Assembly: GCA_038062165.1 (NCBI GenBank) | Contig: JBBTXQ010000018.1 | Location: forward strand, 1 to 58,776 | Direction: 5' to 3' | DNA from: DATDSR01 sp038062165 | GTDB lineage: Bacteria; Patescibacteriota; Minisyncoccia; Phycocordibacterales; DATDSR01 | Length of the DNA: 58,776 nucleotides | Shown here: piece by piece, positions 21,313 through 28,169 of the stretch | How the letters are laid out: each line of letters begins with the position of its first letter | Position numbering within the stretch: position 1 is the first letter of the stretch | Translations under genes and position numbers: made by a program | Notes under the pieces: model-generated | The model's input: only the letters and a program-made list of their open reading frames with translations | Told to the model about the DNA's origin: nothing | Database searches by the model: none

Positions 21313-21816
21313 ATGAACGAAATGAAAAAATTGCAGAAACAAAATGTTGGCAACGCCGGGGAATATTACATAGCCGCTAGACTTTCGGCGCTCGATTTTA
21401 CAGCAACTATCACACTTGGGCGAGCTGAAAAATACGATATACTGGCGCTAAGTCCAACAGGTAGATTGGTAAAAATTTCCGTTAAGACAACTCAGATTAA
21501 CAATGCGACCAATTTTCCTTTGTCAGCCAAGGATGAGAAAGGTGAGGCGGATGATTTTTATTACGTATTCGTAAAGCTTTACAATTTTGGCAAAGAGCCC
21601 GACTTCTGGGTCATACCAAGCATAGTGGTTTGCCCAATTGTGAAACAATCTGACGAGATTTGGCTAAAAACTCCCGGAAGAAATAACTCGGAACATAAAA
21701 TGACGACAATGAGAATATTGCCGATTGAAACAAGAGGAGGAGAAGTACAACTGTTTCCAAGAAACTGGAACGAGGAAATTAAGAAATATTATAAAAACCT
21801 AGATCAATTATTATAG
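21313..21816 (+). CDS. PD-(D/E)XK nuclease-like protein
   Basis: 167 residues from ATG 21313; ATG 21295 is an alternative, but that part is repeat sequence. The N-terminal NAGEYYIAARLSALDFTAT, then RAEKYDILALSPTG and RLVKISVKTTQ, form the E...D...xxK spacing of restriction-endonuclease-like folds (family of DUF4365-like proteins). Active-site candidates are Glu in GEYY, Asp in YDIL and Lys in SVKT. The rest is Trp/Asn-rich and ends NEEIKKYYKNLDQLL. It lies inside the inverted-repeat element with a four-helix-bundle gene 6 nt downstream. The role is inferred. Confidence 0.7.
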   Translation: MNEMKKLQKQNVGNAGEYYIAARLSALDFTATITLGRAEKYDILALSPTGRLVKISVKTTQINNATNFPLSAKDEKGEADDFYYVFVKLYNFGKEPDFWVIPSIVVCPIVKQSDEIWLKTPGRNNSEHKMTTMRILPIETRGGEVQLFPRNWNEEIKKYYKNLDQLL

Positions 21817-21822
21817 CCTCCA

Positions 21823-22194
21823 ATGACCTATGATTTGGAAGAACGTACCAGGAAGTTTAGCAAGGCGGTGATTGAATGTTTGCGGAGTTTGCCGAAAGAT
21901 CAGATTAATCTCCCGCTCGTGAGTCAGTGTGTGCGGGCCGCTACTAGTGTTGGTGCGAATTATCGAGAGGCGAATGCTGCCAGTTCAAAAAAGGACTTTA
22001 AGAACAAGATTGCTATTTGTCGCAAAGAAATTCGTGAGACAAAATATTGGTTTGAACTCTTGTCTGACGCAAATCCTAAGGAAAAGGTAACACTAGACAA
22101 ATTATATGACGAAGCCCGTCAACTTGATTTAATCTTCAATAAAATCTATAGTTCTGTAGGTGGATTTGAGAGATTTGATAATCCACCTAAATGA
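21823..22194 (+). CDS. Four-helix-bundle protein (23S rRNA intervening-sequence type)
   Basis: 123 residues, all helical. DLEERTRKFSKAVIECLRSLPKD, SQCVRAATSVGANYREANAASSKKDFKNKIAICRKEIRETKYWFELL match the bacterial IVS-protein family (S23 type), which forms pentamers of four-helix bundles and often sits in insertions within 23S rRNA genes or between genes. The conserved R/ATSVGANYREAxAA core is intact. It is the second gene of the inverted-repeat element; how such proteins help spread is not known. Confidence 0.9.
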   Translation: MTYDLEERTRKFSKAVIECLRSLPKDQINLPLVSQCVRAATSVGANYREANAASSKKDFKNKIAICRKEIRETKYWFELLSDANPKEKVTLDKLYDEARQLDLIFNKIYSSVGGFERFDNPPK

Positions 22195-22303
22195 GCTAAT
22201 GAGAAATGTGCAATTTGCAAACAACGACTTTAATGAACAAAGTTTTTAAAAATTTATCATTTGCACCTTGTTTGCAAATTGCAAATTCTAACATTTCATC
22301 ATT

Positions 22304-22912
22304 ATGTCTGTAGACAGACATTCACATTTTAAGATTAAGATTGCTATTTCGGGCGCGGCCGAGACTGGCCACTTAACAGAATCTGCTACGCTTATGGCCG
22401 AAGAACTTGGCCGTGAGGTTGTGCGTCAAGGGGCTATTCTTGTCACGGGCGCTACCACAGGCATTCCACTTTGGGCCGCTAAGGGTGCAAAGGAAGAGGG
22501 CGGCACTTCGATAGGTATATCACCTGCTCTGGGCGAGCGCGAACATGTAGAGCAATACGGCTTGCCACTCGACTACATGGACCTGATTATGTTCACCGGG
22601 CAAGGTTATTCCGGACGCGATATTCTTATGACCCGCTCATCTGATGCCGTAATAATATGCGCAGGCAGGATTGGCACGATACACGAGTTCACTGTTGTGT
22701 TCGAGGATCACAAGCCTCTGGGGATTCTGGAAGGAGACTGGTCAACAGATGACATAATCAAAGAGATTATCGAGAAGAGTAATCGGGCAAATGAAGATAA
22801 GGACATAGTCTACGACTCTGATCCTAAAAAATTAGTTGAAAAAGTGATAAAGATGGTTAAAGAATCTAAAATAGAATATTACAAGGCACCTAAAGTTACT
22901 AAACTCAATTAA
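22304..22912 (+). CDS. SLOG/LOG-family Rossmann protein
   Basis: 202 residues. KIKIAISGAAETG, then GREVVRQGAILVTGATTGIPLWAAKGAKEEGG, and CAGRIGTIHEF, the region corresponding to the PGGxGTxxE motif of LOG and TIGR00725-type proteins. These bind nucleotides or act as nucleotide phosphoribohydrolases. Here the motif is AGRIGTIHE, with the first PGG altered. The ATG immediately follows the right inverted repeat of the upstream element, so its native leader has been replaced or shortened. The substrate is unknown. Confidence 0.8.
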   Translation: MSVDRHSHFKIKIAISGAAETGHLTESATLMAEELGREVVRQGAILVTGATTGIPLWAAKGAKEEGGTSIGISPALGEREHVEQYGLPLDYMDLIMFTGQGYSGRDILMTRSSDAVIICAGRIGTIHEFTVVFEDHKPLGILEGDWSTDDIIKEIIEKSNRANEDKDIVYDSDPKKLVEKVIKMVKESKIEYYKAPKVTKLN

Positions 22913-22915
22913 TTG

Positions 22916-23692
22916 ATGAGTTTGAAACTGGCTAGCTGGAATGTGAATGGCCTGCGCGCAGTAGAGCGCAAGGGTCTATTCCGTCCTTTTCTTGTATCCT
23001 ACAAACCCGACATTGTCGCTCTGCAGGAAATCAAAGTAGATGAGAATTCGCACAAGAAGTCAGAAATAGATTTTCCCGGTTTCACAGAATATTACAATCA
23101 CGCTCGCAAACCTGGCTACTCGGGCACGGCAGTGCTTTTGCGGGAAGGCTTGCCCACACCCAAAGTAACATTAGGTATTGGGAAAGAGGAGTTTGATGGT
23201 GAAGGGCGAGTGATTACGCTAGAATTCGAGAAGTTCTATTTCGTCAACGCGTATTTCCCGCACACTCGTCACGATCTCTCAAGACTCATATTCAAACAAA
23301 AGTTTAACATCGCAATGTTTGCGTATATCAAAAAACTTGATAAGAAAAAGCCGGTTATTTTCACCGGGGACTACAATGTGGCTCACGAACCGATCGATCT
23401 AGCCCGGCCCAAAGATAATGACGGCAATCCCGGGTTTCACCCCCTAGAACGCAAGTGGGTGAGCAAATTTCTCAAAGCTGGATTCACTGACACATTCCGT
23501 AGTTTGCATCCCAAAGACGTGAAATATACGTGGTGGAGCATGCGCTTCGGCGCCCGTAAGCGCAACGTAGGCTGGCGCATAGACTATTTCTGCGTAAGCG
23601 AGCGCATCGCCAAGAAAGTAAAAAATGCCGCAATCCACGACCTGATATTAGGCTCGGATCACTGCCCGGTGACACTTGAGATCGACATATAA
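22916..23692 (+). CDS. xth: Exodeoxyribonuclease III / AP endonuclease
   Basis: Base-excision repair enzyme of the EEP superfamily. About 258 residues. Catalytic landmarks are SWNVNGLRA, ALQEIK (metal Glu), YSGTAVLLR, FVNAYFPH, FTGDYNVAHEPIDLA (Asp/Asn pair), WWSMR, WRIDYFCVS and the final LGSDHCPVTLEI (Asp-His). The start is ATG 22916, 3 nt after the SLOG stop. Complete. Confidence 0.96.
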   Translation: MSLKLASWNVNGLRAVERKGLFRPFLVSYKPDIVALQEIKVDENSHKKSEIDFPGFTEYYNHARKPGYSGTAVLLREGLPTPKVTLGIGKEEFDGEGRVITLEFEKFYFVNAYFPHTRHDLSRLIFKQKFNIAMFAYIKKLDKKKPVIFTGDYNVAHEPIDLARPKDNDGNPGFHPLERKWVSKFLKAGFTDTFRSLHPKDVKYTWWSMRFGARKRNVGWRIDYFCVSERIAKKVKNAAIHDLILGSDHCPVTLEIDI

Positions 23693-23709
23693 TTTGCAGA
23701 TGATACAAT

Positions 23710-23982
23710 ATGGACATGAGGGATCTAACTAAAGTTGATATGAGTGGCATATCTAAGAATGGTCAAAAGATTTATGCCAAGCTAAGCAAGGAGTACAAGC
23801 GTAAGAACAAAGGCAAGTACATTGCCGTCAATGTTAAAAATGGTGAGATTTTTAAGGCTGATAGAACTGCAGAGGCGGTACAGAAAGCTTTAAAAAAATA
23901 TCCAAACGAAGTCTTTTATGCCGTACGGGTGGGATATTCTGTTGTTGAAACTCTGGGTAGTTTCGGTGTCCGAATTGAATAA
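23710..23982 (+). CDS. DUF5678-like small protein (second pair)
   Basis: 90 residues. KLSKEYKRKNKGKYIAVNVKNGEIFKADRTAEAVQKALKKYP parallels the first copy at 8327 (same order: lysine-rich helix, AVNVKNGE beta strand, AEAVxKA helix). TACAAT lies at 23704-23709, so the leaderless start could be the second ATG (23716). The stop is immediately followed by the retropepsin-like gene, with no gap. The pair, diverged from 8327-8936, supports a functional link. Confidence 0.7.
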   Translation: MDMRDLTKVDMSGISKNGQKIYAKLSKEYKRKNKGKYIAVNVKNGEIFKADRTAEAVQKALKKYPNEVFYAVRVGYSVVETLGSFGVRIE

Positions 23983-24366
23983 ATGATTAGAGGTTATTTC
24001 GACAATAATAGACCTCACATTCCTTTGACTATTGGCTGGGGGCCGTCGGTAGAAGATACTTTCGTCCTGGTGGATACCGGTTTTAATGGTGAAATAAAGA
24101 TAACTCCTGAAAACGCAAAACGACTTGAGCTCAACATTACGCATGATGAGACAGTTGGTCTAGCAAATGGGCAGCGTGTCAGTATGTCAGCCGCACTAAT
24201 TTATGTAGACATGGGCGGATCAATTGGCGTTGTAAATGCGATCATTGCCCCAGGCGACACAGTTATAGGCGTTAACCTAATGAAAAAGTTCGCCTGCCTC
24301 CTTACCGCCAATTTCAAAACCTCAACCCTCCGCCTCAAACCACAACCTGCGAAACGAACCAGTTGA
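23983..24366 (+). CDS. Retropepsin-like aspartic protease (second pair)
   Basis: 127 residues. FVLVDTGFNGEIKITPENA carries the catalytic Asp-Thr-Gly, and GDTVIGVNLMKKFACLLTANFKTSTLRL holds the second conserved G-xx-LL-like segment. Compared with the gene at 8529, the sequence differs widely, but the two-gene arrangement is the same. A single-domain protein that would need to dimerise. Unknown target. Confidence 0.78.
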   Translation: MIRGYFDNNRPHIPLTIGWGPSVEDTFVLVDTGFNGEIKITPENAKRLELNITHDETVGLANGQRVSMSAALIYVDMGGSIGVVNAIIAPGDTVIGVNLMKKFACLLTANFKTSTLRLKPQPAKRTS

Positions 24367-24425
24367 TTGAGATTTAGCTACTTTTGAGTTATACTATCGT
24401 TGTTTAGCAGGTTAAGACCAAAATT

Positions 24426-24833
24426 ATGAAAGAAAGAGAATATGCAAAGTACGGAAGAGTGATCAGGCCAGAATTTGAGAAAGAAGACATAAAATTTTGG
24501 TTGGAAAGTTATTATAAAAGATATGGAACGGAGTATTCTCATCCCAACATGCCTGACAAGCCAGCTAAGTTCAAAGACATGACCGTCAGTCAGGCCCGAG
24601 AGATTCTCCGTGTTCTAAGAGAGTGGAAAGTTGACGAGATGAAAGAACATTCTAGGACGGCTACTGGTTATCAGGAAGGAGATCCAGGTCACGATTATGC
24701 CGTCGCGAAAGGTGATGTTGCACAAAAGGGAGCTGGGAATATTAACGAAGTAGAGTCGTTTTTACTTGGCCAACCGGAGTCGATGACAATGAAAGAATTC
24801 CTCGGCTTAACAGAAAACGACAAGGCCGCCTGA
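24426..24833 (+). CDS. Hypothetical protein, 135 aa
   Basis: Charged, soluble and unrecognised. It begins MKEREYAKYGRVIRPEFEK and contains MTVSQAREILRVLREWKVDEMKEHSR (helical) and a Gly/Asp/His stretch EGDPGHDYAVAKGD. A TATACT box at 24391-24396 may be its promoter, with a roughly 25-nt leader. It faces rplT convergently, 10 nt away. Confidence 0.7.
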   Translation: MKEREYAKYGRVIRPEFEKEDIKFWLESYYKRYGTEYSHPNMPDKPAKFKDMTVSQAREILRVLREWKVDEMKEHSRTATGYQEGDPGHDYAVAKGDVAQKGAGNINEVESFLLGQPESMTMKEFLGLTENDKAA

Positions 24834-24843
24834 TTCTCTAAGA

Positions 24844-25185
24844 TCATTTTACAAACTCTACGACGCGTTTGAAGACTTGAGGTTGGTGTTCGGCTAGTCC
24901 GGCTAGGATTTTGCGATCGAGCCTAACTCCTTTTTTGTCTAGCACGTGGATGAACTTAGAATACGATAAGCCTAATGGTTTGACTGTTGCGCCGATTTTA
25001 ATATTCCATAATCTCCTGAAATCACTTTTCTTGTCACGCCTGTGCGCTCTTGCGTATGCTAGCGCTTTCGTTACTGCTACTTTAGCAGCGCGCTCTTTGG
25101 TACTCCTGCCGTGACGGTAGCCCTTAGCTGCTTTGAGCAGATTGCGACGACGCTTAAGTGCATGTACTCCCTTTTTAATTCTCAT
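24844..25185 (-). CDS. rplT: Ribosomal protein L20 (bL20)
   Basis: Large-subunit assembly protein and autogenous repressor of infC-rpmI-rplT in many bacteria. 113 residues. MRIKKGVHALKRRRNLLKAAKGYRHGRS, ALAYARAHRRDKKSDFRRLWNIKI and GLSYSKFIHVLDKKGVRLDRKILAGLA are unmistakable. It is last in the operon. A heptamer array fills the gap to rpmI and overlaps the rpmI stop. Confidence 0.96.
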   Translation of the reverse strand: MRIKKGVHALKRRRNLLKAAKGYRHGRSTKERAAKVAVTKALAYARAHRRDKKSDFRRLWNIKIGATVKPLGLSYSKFIHVLDKKGVRLDRKILAGLAEHQPQVFKRVVEFVK

Positions 25186-25220
25186 TGTTTAGGTATTAGT
25201 TGCTAGGTATTAGGTACTAG
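25186..25220 (-). repeat. Heptamer array before rplT
   Basis: On the minus strand five units in tandem, CTAGTAC, CTAATAC, CTAGCAA, CTAATAC and CTAAACA, then the rplT ATG. Confidence 0.85.
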
Positions 25221-25408
25221 ATATTTGGAAGATTACGAGCGATCGTCTTGGCTGACATATGGAAGACTCGACCGCGTTTGGCGTCCAGCTGACTACTGCG
25301 CGAGGCCTTGGCGTTGAAATGGTTCTGTCCTGCCTTGCGCACCAAGAATTTGCCATTTCTGGTGATCTTAATTCGCTTCGTGAATGATTTGTTTGTTTTT
25401 GCTCCCAT
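25217..25408 (-). CDS. rpmI: Ribosomal protein L35 (bL35)
   Basis: 63-residue large-subunit protein. MGAKTNKSFTKRIKITRNGKFLVRKAGQNHFNAK is the L35 N-terminus, and KRGRVFHMSAKTIARNLPN the C-terminus. A few upstream in-frame codons (MLENN) overlap infC and are not used. It is the middle gene of infC-rpmI-rplT. Confidence 0.94.
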   Translation of the reverse strand: MGAKTNKSFTKRIKITRNGKFLVRKAGQNHFNAKASRSSQLDAKRGRVFHMSAKTIARNLPNI

Positions 25409-25409
25409 A

Positions 25410-25925
25410 TTATTTTCTAACACGCTCGATTGTCACAGATAATCCTTTGGGGCCCGGTTTGACGTCGTCAACAACTCTAAATTCTTCGGTAATTAATTTC
25501 AAAATTCTATCAAGTCGTTCTTTCAAGAAACCCTTGTCCATGTACTTGGCTCGGCCCCGCAGATATAGATCAACTTTCACTCTATGGCCTGCACTCAAGA
25601 ACTTACTTGCTTGGCCGGCCTTGAGGTCAAGATCGTGATCTCCAGTGCCAATCTTGACCTGAATATTTTTGGTCTCTTGAACGTGCGTTTTGGCCTTGGC
25701 CTCCTTCTGCTTCTTGCTCTCCTGATATTGCCATTTGCCGAAGTCTATTATCTTGGCAACTGGGGGAGTGGCCGTGGGCGAAATTTCTACCAAATCCAAT
25801 CCATATTCCTCTGATTTTGCAAGAGCTTGGTCTCGGGAAAGAACACCCAAATTAGTGCCGTCATGCACGAGTACACGCAATTCTTTAGCCTGGATCTCGT
25901 GATTTATACGAATGCCCCTATTCAC
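25410..25925 (-). CDS. infC: Translation initiation factor IF-3
   Basis: Fidelity factor of 30S initiation. 171 residues from GTG at 25925. RGIRINHEIQAKELRVLVHDGTNLGVLSRDQAL (N-domain) and PPVAKIIDFGKWQYQESKKQKEAK (linker), then the C-domain VKIGTGDHDLDLKAGQASKFLSAGHRVKV. The frame is open to an ATG at 25985, but a TTGTAA-17-TATACT promoter lies inside that extension, so the mRNA begins after it and the GTG is favoured. Non-ATG starts are usual for infC. Confidence 0.93.
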   Translation of the reverse strand: MNRGIRINHEIQAKELRVLVHDGTNLGVLSRDQALAKSEEYGLDLVEISPTATPPVAKIIDFGKWQYQESKKQKEAKAKTHVQETKNIQVKIGTGDHDLDLKAGQASKFLSAGHRVKVDLYLRGRAKYMDKGFLKERLDRILKLITEEFRVVDDVKPGPKGLSVTIERVRK

Positions 25926-25983
25926 TTCTGCAAATTCATACGAAAAGGAGTATATACTAAATATAGAAATGTTACAATAGGCC
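25926..25983. promoter_or_regulatory. Overlapping divergent promoters of infC and smpB
   Basis: Minus strand: TTGTAA-17 nt-TATACT, giving a leader of about 15 nt before the infC GTG. Plus strand: TACAAT ending 5 nt before the smpB ATG, so smpB mRNA is leaderless. Confidence 0.65.
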
Positions 25984-26430
25984 ATGGCTACTTTGCTAGA
26001 AAATAAGAAGGTCTGGCATGATTACGAGATACTCGAACGTTTCGAGGCGGGGATTGTGCTCTTGGGGACGGAAGTTAAATCGTTACGCTCTGCTCATGGC
26101 GTCTTGGCTGGTTCGCATGTTTTAGTCAGGGGTGCTGAAGTGTACATTGTGGGCATGCAAGTTCCAGCGTACCAGATTGCGAACGCAGGCAAGGATTATG
26201 ATCCATCACGAACGCGCAAGTTACTACTCACTCAAAATGAGATAGCCACGCTCTCTGGTTTGAGCGCGCGCAAGGGTCTGACAATAGTGCCACTGTCTGT
26301 TTATACAAAAAGTAAAAAGATTAAACTTGAAATCGCGATCGTAAAAGGCAAGAAGAAGTTCGATAAGCGTGAGGATATTAAGAAGCGTGACGACAAGCGC
26401 GCAATTGCCAGATTAATGCGAAATAAATGA
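25984..26430 (+). CDS. smpB: SsrA-binding protein SmpB
   Basis: Partner of tmRNA in ribosome rescue. 148 residues. MATLLENKKVWHDYEILERFEAGIVLLGTEVKSLR, then LLLTQNEIATLSG and the C-terminal KKFDKREDIKKRDDKRAIARLMRNK tail that enters the mRNA channel. The tmRNA gene is 1.7 kb downstream on the same strand. A -10-like TACAAT is 5 nt before the ATG. It overlaps mltG by 4 nt. Confidence 0.97.
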   Translation: MATLLENKKVWHDYEILERFEAGIVLLGTEVKSLRSAHGVLAGSHVLVRGAEVYIVGMQVPAYQIANAGKDYDPSRTRKLLLTQNEIATLSGLSARKGLTIVPLSVYTKSKKIKLEIAIVKGKKKFDKREDIKKRDDKRAIARLMRNK

Positions 26431-27233
26431 ACAGAAAAATTTGGGTGTTTGCAGTTTTGAGCATTGTTGCAACTTTAGCTTTTCGAGTTTGGGTTTTGAA
26501 TCCTGAACTTTCTCTTGCTGTGAGTGACTCGTTCTCTGACGTATCAAGCTTATTTAACAATCTGTCTGGTTCGATGCTTGCGTCGGCGAGTTCTCGGATT
26601 GTGTATGTACGAGAGGGAATGCGCAAAGAAGAAGTGGGCGAACTATTTGCTCGCAAACTAGATTGGAATGATACCCAAAAGTTAGCATTCTTGAGAGGTC
26701 CAGAGGGTGAGTATTATCCTGGCACTTATTCTATTTCAAATAGCAAGGATGAGAACGTAATGCGAGAGTTAATGCTACACAGATTCGAGCGCGAAGTTGA
26801 AGAAAGATTGTCGAGCAGTACCAAGAGTGTGGTATCAATTCCGACGATTATTAAAGTGGCTTCAATAATTGAGCGCGAAGCGGGCGGGAAGAGAGACATG
26901 AGGCTTATCTCTGGCGTGATCTGGAATCGTATTTTTACCGACATGAATTTGCAAATAGATGCAACTGTTCAATATGCCATTGGGACAGAAGAGAAAGGCT
27001 GGTGGCCGACAGTCTATCCAGAGGACTTACACGTAGAGTCACCCTTTAATACATACAAATATGAAGGTTTCCCGCCGGCTCCCATCTCTAATCCCGGGTT
27101 AGCGTCAATAGACGCGGCCATGAACCCGGCCAAAACAAAATGCTTGTTTTATATCCACGACAAGAGACGTCGCATCCATTGCGCTGAAACATACGAAGGC
27201 CACAAGAAAAATATAAACAGATATCTTAAATAG
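26427..27233 (+). CDS. mltG: Endolytic murein transglycosylase MltG (YceG)
   Basis: Membrane-anchored enzyme that cuts nascent glycan strands. 268 residues, short for the family. One N-terminal transmembrane segment (WVFAVLSIVATLAFRVWVL), then the LysM-like region, then the catalytic domain with IIKVASIIEREAGG (catalytic Glu), LQIDATVQYAIG and ESPFNTYKYEGFPPAPISNPG. It is coupled to smpB (ATGA overlap). Confidence 0.95.
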   Translation: MNRKIWVFAVLSIVATLAFRVWVLNPELSLAVSDSFSDVSSLFNNLSGSMLASASSRIVYVREGMRKEEVGELFARKLDWNDTQKLAFLRGPEGEYYPGTYSISNSKDENVMRELMLHRFEREVEERLSSSTKSVVSIPTIIKVASIIEREAGGKRDMRLISGVIWNRIFTDMNLQIDATVQYAIGTEEKGWWPTVYPEDLHVESPFNTYKYEGFPPAPISNPGLASIDAAMNPAKTKCLFYIHDKRRRIHCAETYEGHKKNINRYLK

Positions 27234-27234
27234 C

Positions 27235-27262
27235 TTGACTTAGGTAAGAAAGTGTGTATAAT
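27235..27262 (+). promoter_or_regulatory. Promoter of the 27347 gene
   Basis: TTGACT, 16-nt spacer, TATAAT, a good consensus match starting right after the mltG stop. Confidence 0.75.
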
Positions 27263-27346
27263 TGGGGGTAGAGGTAAAGTAGAAGGTTGGGATACCAAAA
27301 AAATAACGAGGTCGATAACGGCCCGTCAGAAGTAAGGAGCCCACCA

Positions 27347-27703
27347 ATGAGTTTGAAAAGTCTTTTCAAGAAACTCGCTCTCGCCGTGCGAGTGCCGCGG
27401 GAATTGCTCATGGGCAAGACGCATGAGCCCAGGGTGTTTGAGTCTGATTTGTCCTCCAACCCGAACCACTACGAGCTCTCGGCACATCTGGGTTACCAGT
27501 GTGCAGATATCCCGGAGCCGTTGCCGGGCCGCCACGAGGTCACGCTCTGTGCTACTCTCCAGAAGGTGGAGGACGAGAGAGCTGTGGAAGAGGCGCGTGT
27601 TGCGGCAGAGCGAGATGAATCGCTCATTGCCCTGCGCAAGTTCTGGGCAAGAGTTGAGGAGGGCAAGGCCCACTCGGCCCATGCGGTGGCGGCGAGAAGA
27701 TAA
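27347..27703 (+). CDS. Hypothetical protein, 118 aa
   Basis: Not recognised. A basic amphipathic N-terminus (SLKSLFKKLALAVRVPRELL) is followed by a loop-rich middle and a long charged helix (LQKVEDERAVEEARVAAERDESLIALRKFWARVEEGK). AAGGAG lies 8 nt before the ATG at 27347, which is preferred over the upstream in-frame GTG at 27287. It has its own promoter and a hairpin at 27716-27741, like the other orphan small genes. Confidence 0.65.
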   Translation: MSLKSLFKKLALAVRVPRELLMGKTHEPRVFESDLSSNPNHYELSAHLGYQCADIPEPLPGRHEVTLCATLQKVEDERAVEEARVAAERDESLIALRKFWARVEEGKAHSAHAVAARR

Positions 27704-27715
27704 GCAGTGTAGGAA

Positions 27716-27741
27716 GGGCTCTCGACAGAACGTCGGAGCCC
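27716..27741 (+). terminator. Hairpin after the 27347 gene
   Basis: GGGCTC / GAGCCC outer stem with inner CGAC/GTCG. No T-run. Confidence 0.6.
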
Positions 27742-27774
27742 AACCTAATATCTTAGAACTTTGAAAATTATGAC

Positions 27775-27800
27775 CTAAATCCGTATTTCGGATCGGTCAA
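27775..27800 (+). repeat. Degenerate twin-hairpin repeat fragment
   Basis: CTAAAT, then hairpin ATCCG/CGGAT, then CGGTC. It has the first hairpin of the family only. Confidence 0.4.
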
Positions 27801-27839
27801 GCCGGTCACTCACTAAAACATTACGACCTGTATAATTGA

Positions 27840-28169
27840 ATGATGATTTTCACCGTCTATATTCTCTACTCAGCAAAGACGCGAACTCTATATGTTGGAT
27901 GTACATCTGATCTAGACAATAGGCTTAATAAGCATTTTCGAGGAGAAGTTTTTTCAACCAAAAACAAAAGGCCACTATCCTTGATTCATCAGGAATTATT
28001 CAAGGACAAGGGGAAAGCATTTCAACGAGAAAGATTCCTAAAAAGCCTTTGGGGCGCAAGAGAGAAGAAAAAAATATTGACTAATTACCTATCTGTTTTA
28101 GGGCTAAATCAATCGCTTTGCGATTGGTCGCCCGAACATTGCGACATGTCGCAATGTTTTAGGGGATGA
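27840..28169 (+). CDS. GIY-YIG nuclease-domain protein
   Basis: 109 residues. The core VYILYSAKTRTLYVGCTSDLDNRLNKH contains YIL and YVG (the GIY-YIG pair) and the Arg of the active site; EVFSTKNKRPLSLIHQ and ERFLKSLWGAREKKK follow. The C-terminal 25 residues are encoded by a twin-hairpin repeat, and the frame runs 8 nt into tmRNA, so the original end has been replaced. TATAAT at 27831-27836 makes the second ATG (27843) the likely leaderless start. Confidence 0.8.
   Translation: MMIFTVYILYSAKTRTLYVGCTSDLDNRLNKHFRGEVFSTKNKRPLSLIHQELFKDKGKAFQRERFLKSLWGAREKKKILTNYLSVLGLNQSLCDWSPEHCDMSQCFRG
28101..28165 (+). repeat. Twin-hairpin repeat, copy 3, touching tmRNA
   Basis: GGGCTAA, hairpin ATCAATCGC/GCGATTGgT, linker CGCCCGA, hairpin AACATTGCGAC/GTCGCAATGTT, then TTTAGGGG. 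The last four G are the first bases of the tmRNA acceptor stem. Confidence 0.9.

Larger units (their letters stand above)
21230..22303 (+). mobile_element. Inverted-repeat-bounded two-gene element
   Basis: 36-bp terminal inverted repeats, 35 of 36 matching: left 21230-21265 (starts AATGATGAAATGTTAAAA), right 22268-22303 (ends TCTAACATTTCATCATT). They enclose a PD-(D/E)XK-like gene and a four-helix-bundle gene. Further direct partial copies of the repeat lie inside, at about 21283-21316 and about 22198-22235. The element fills the whole space between two unrelated genes: 4 nt from the preceding stop and 0 nt from the next ATG. No transposase is encoded. Confidence 0.75.
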
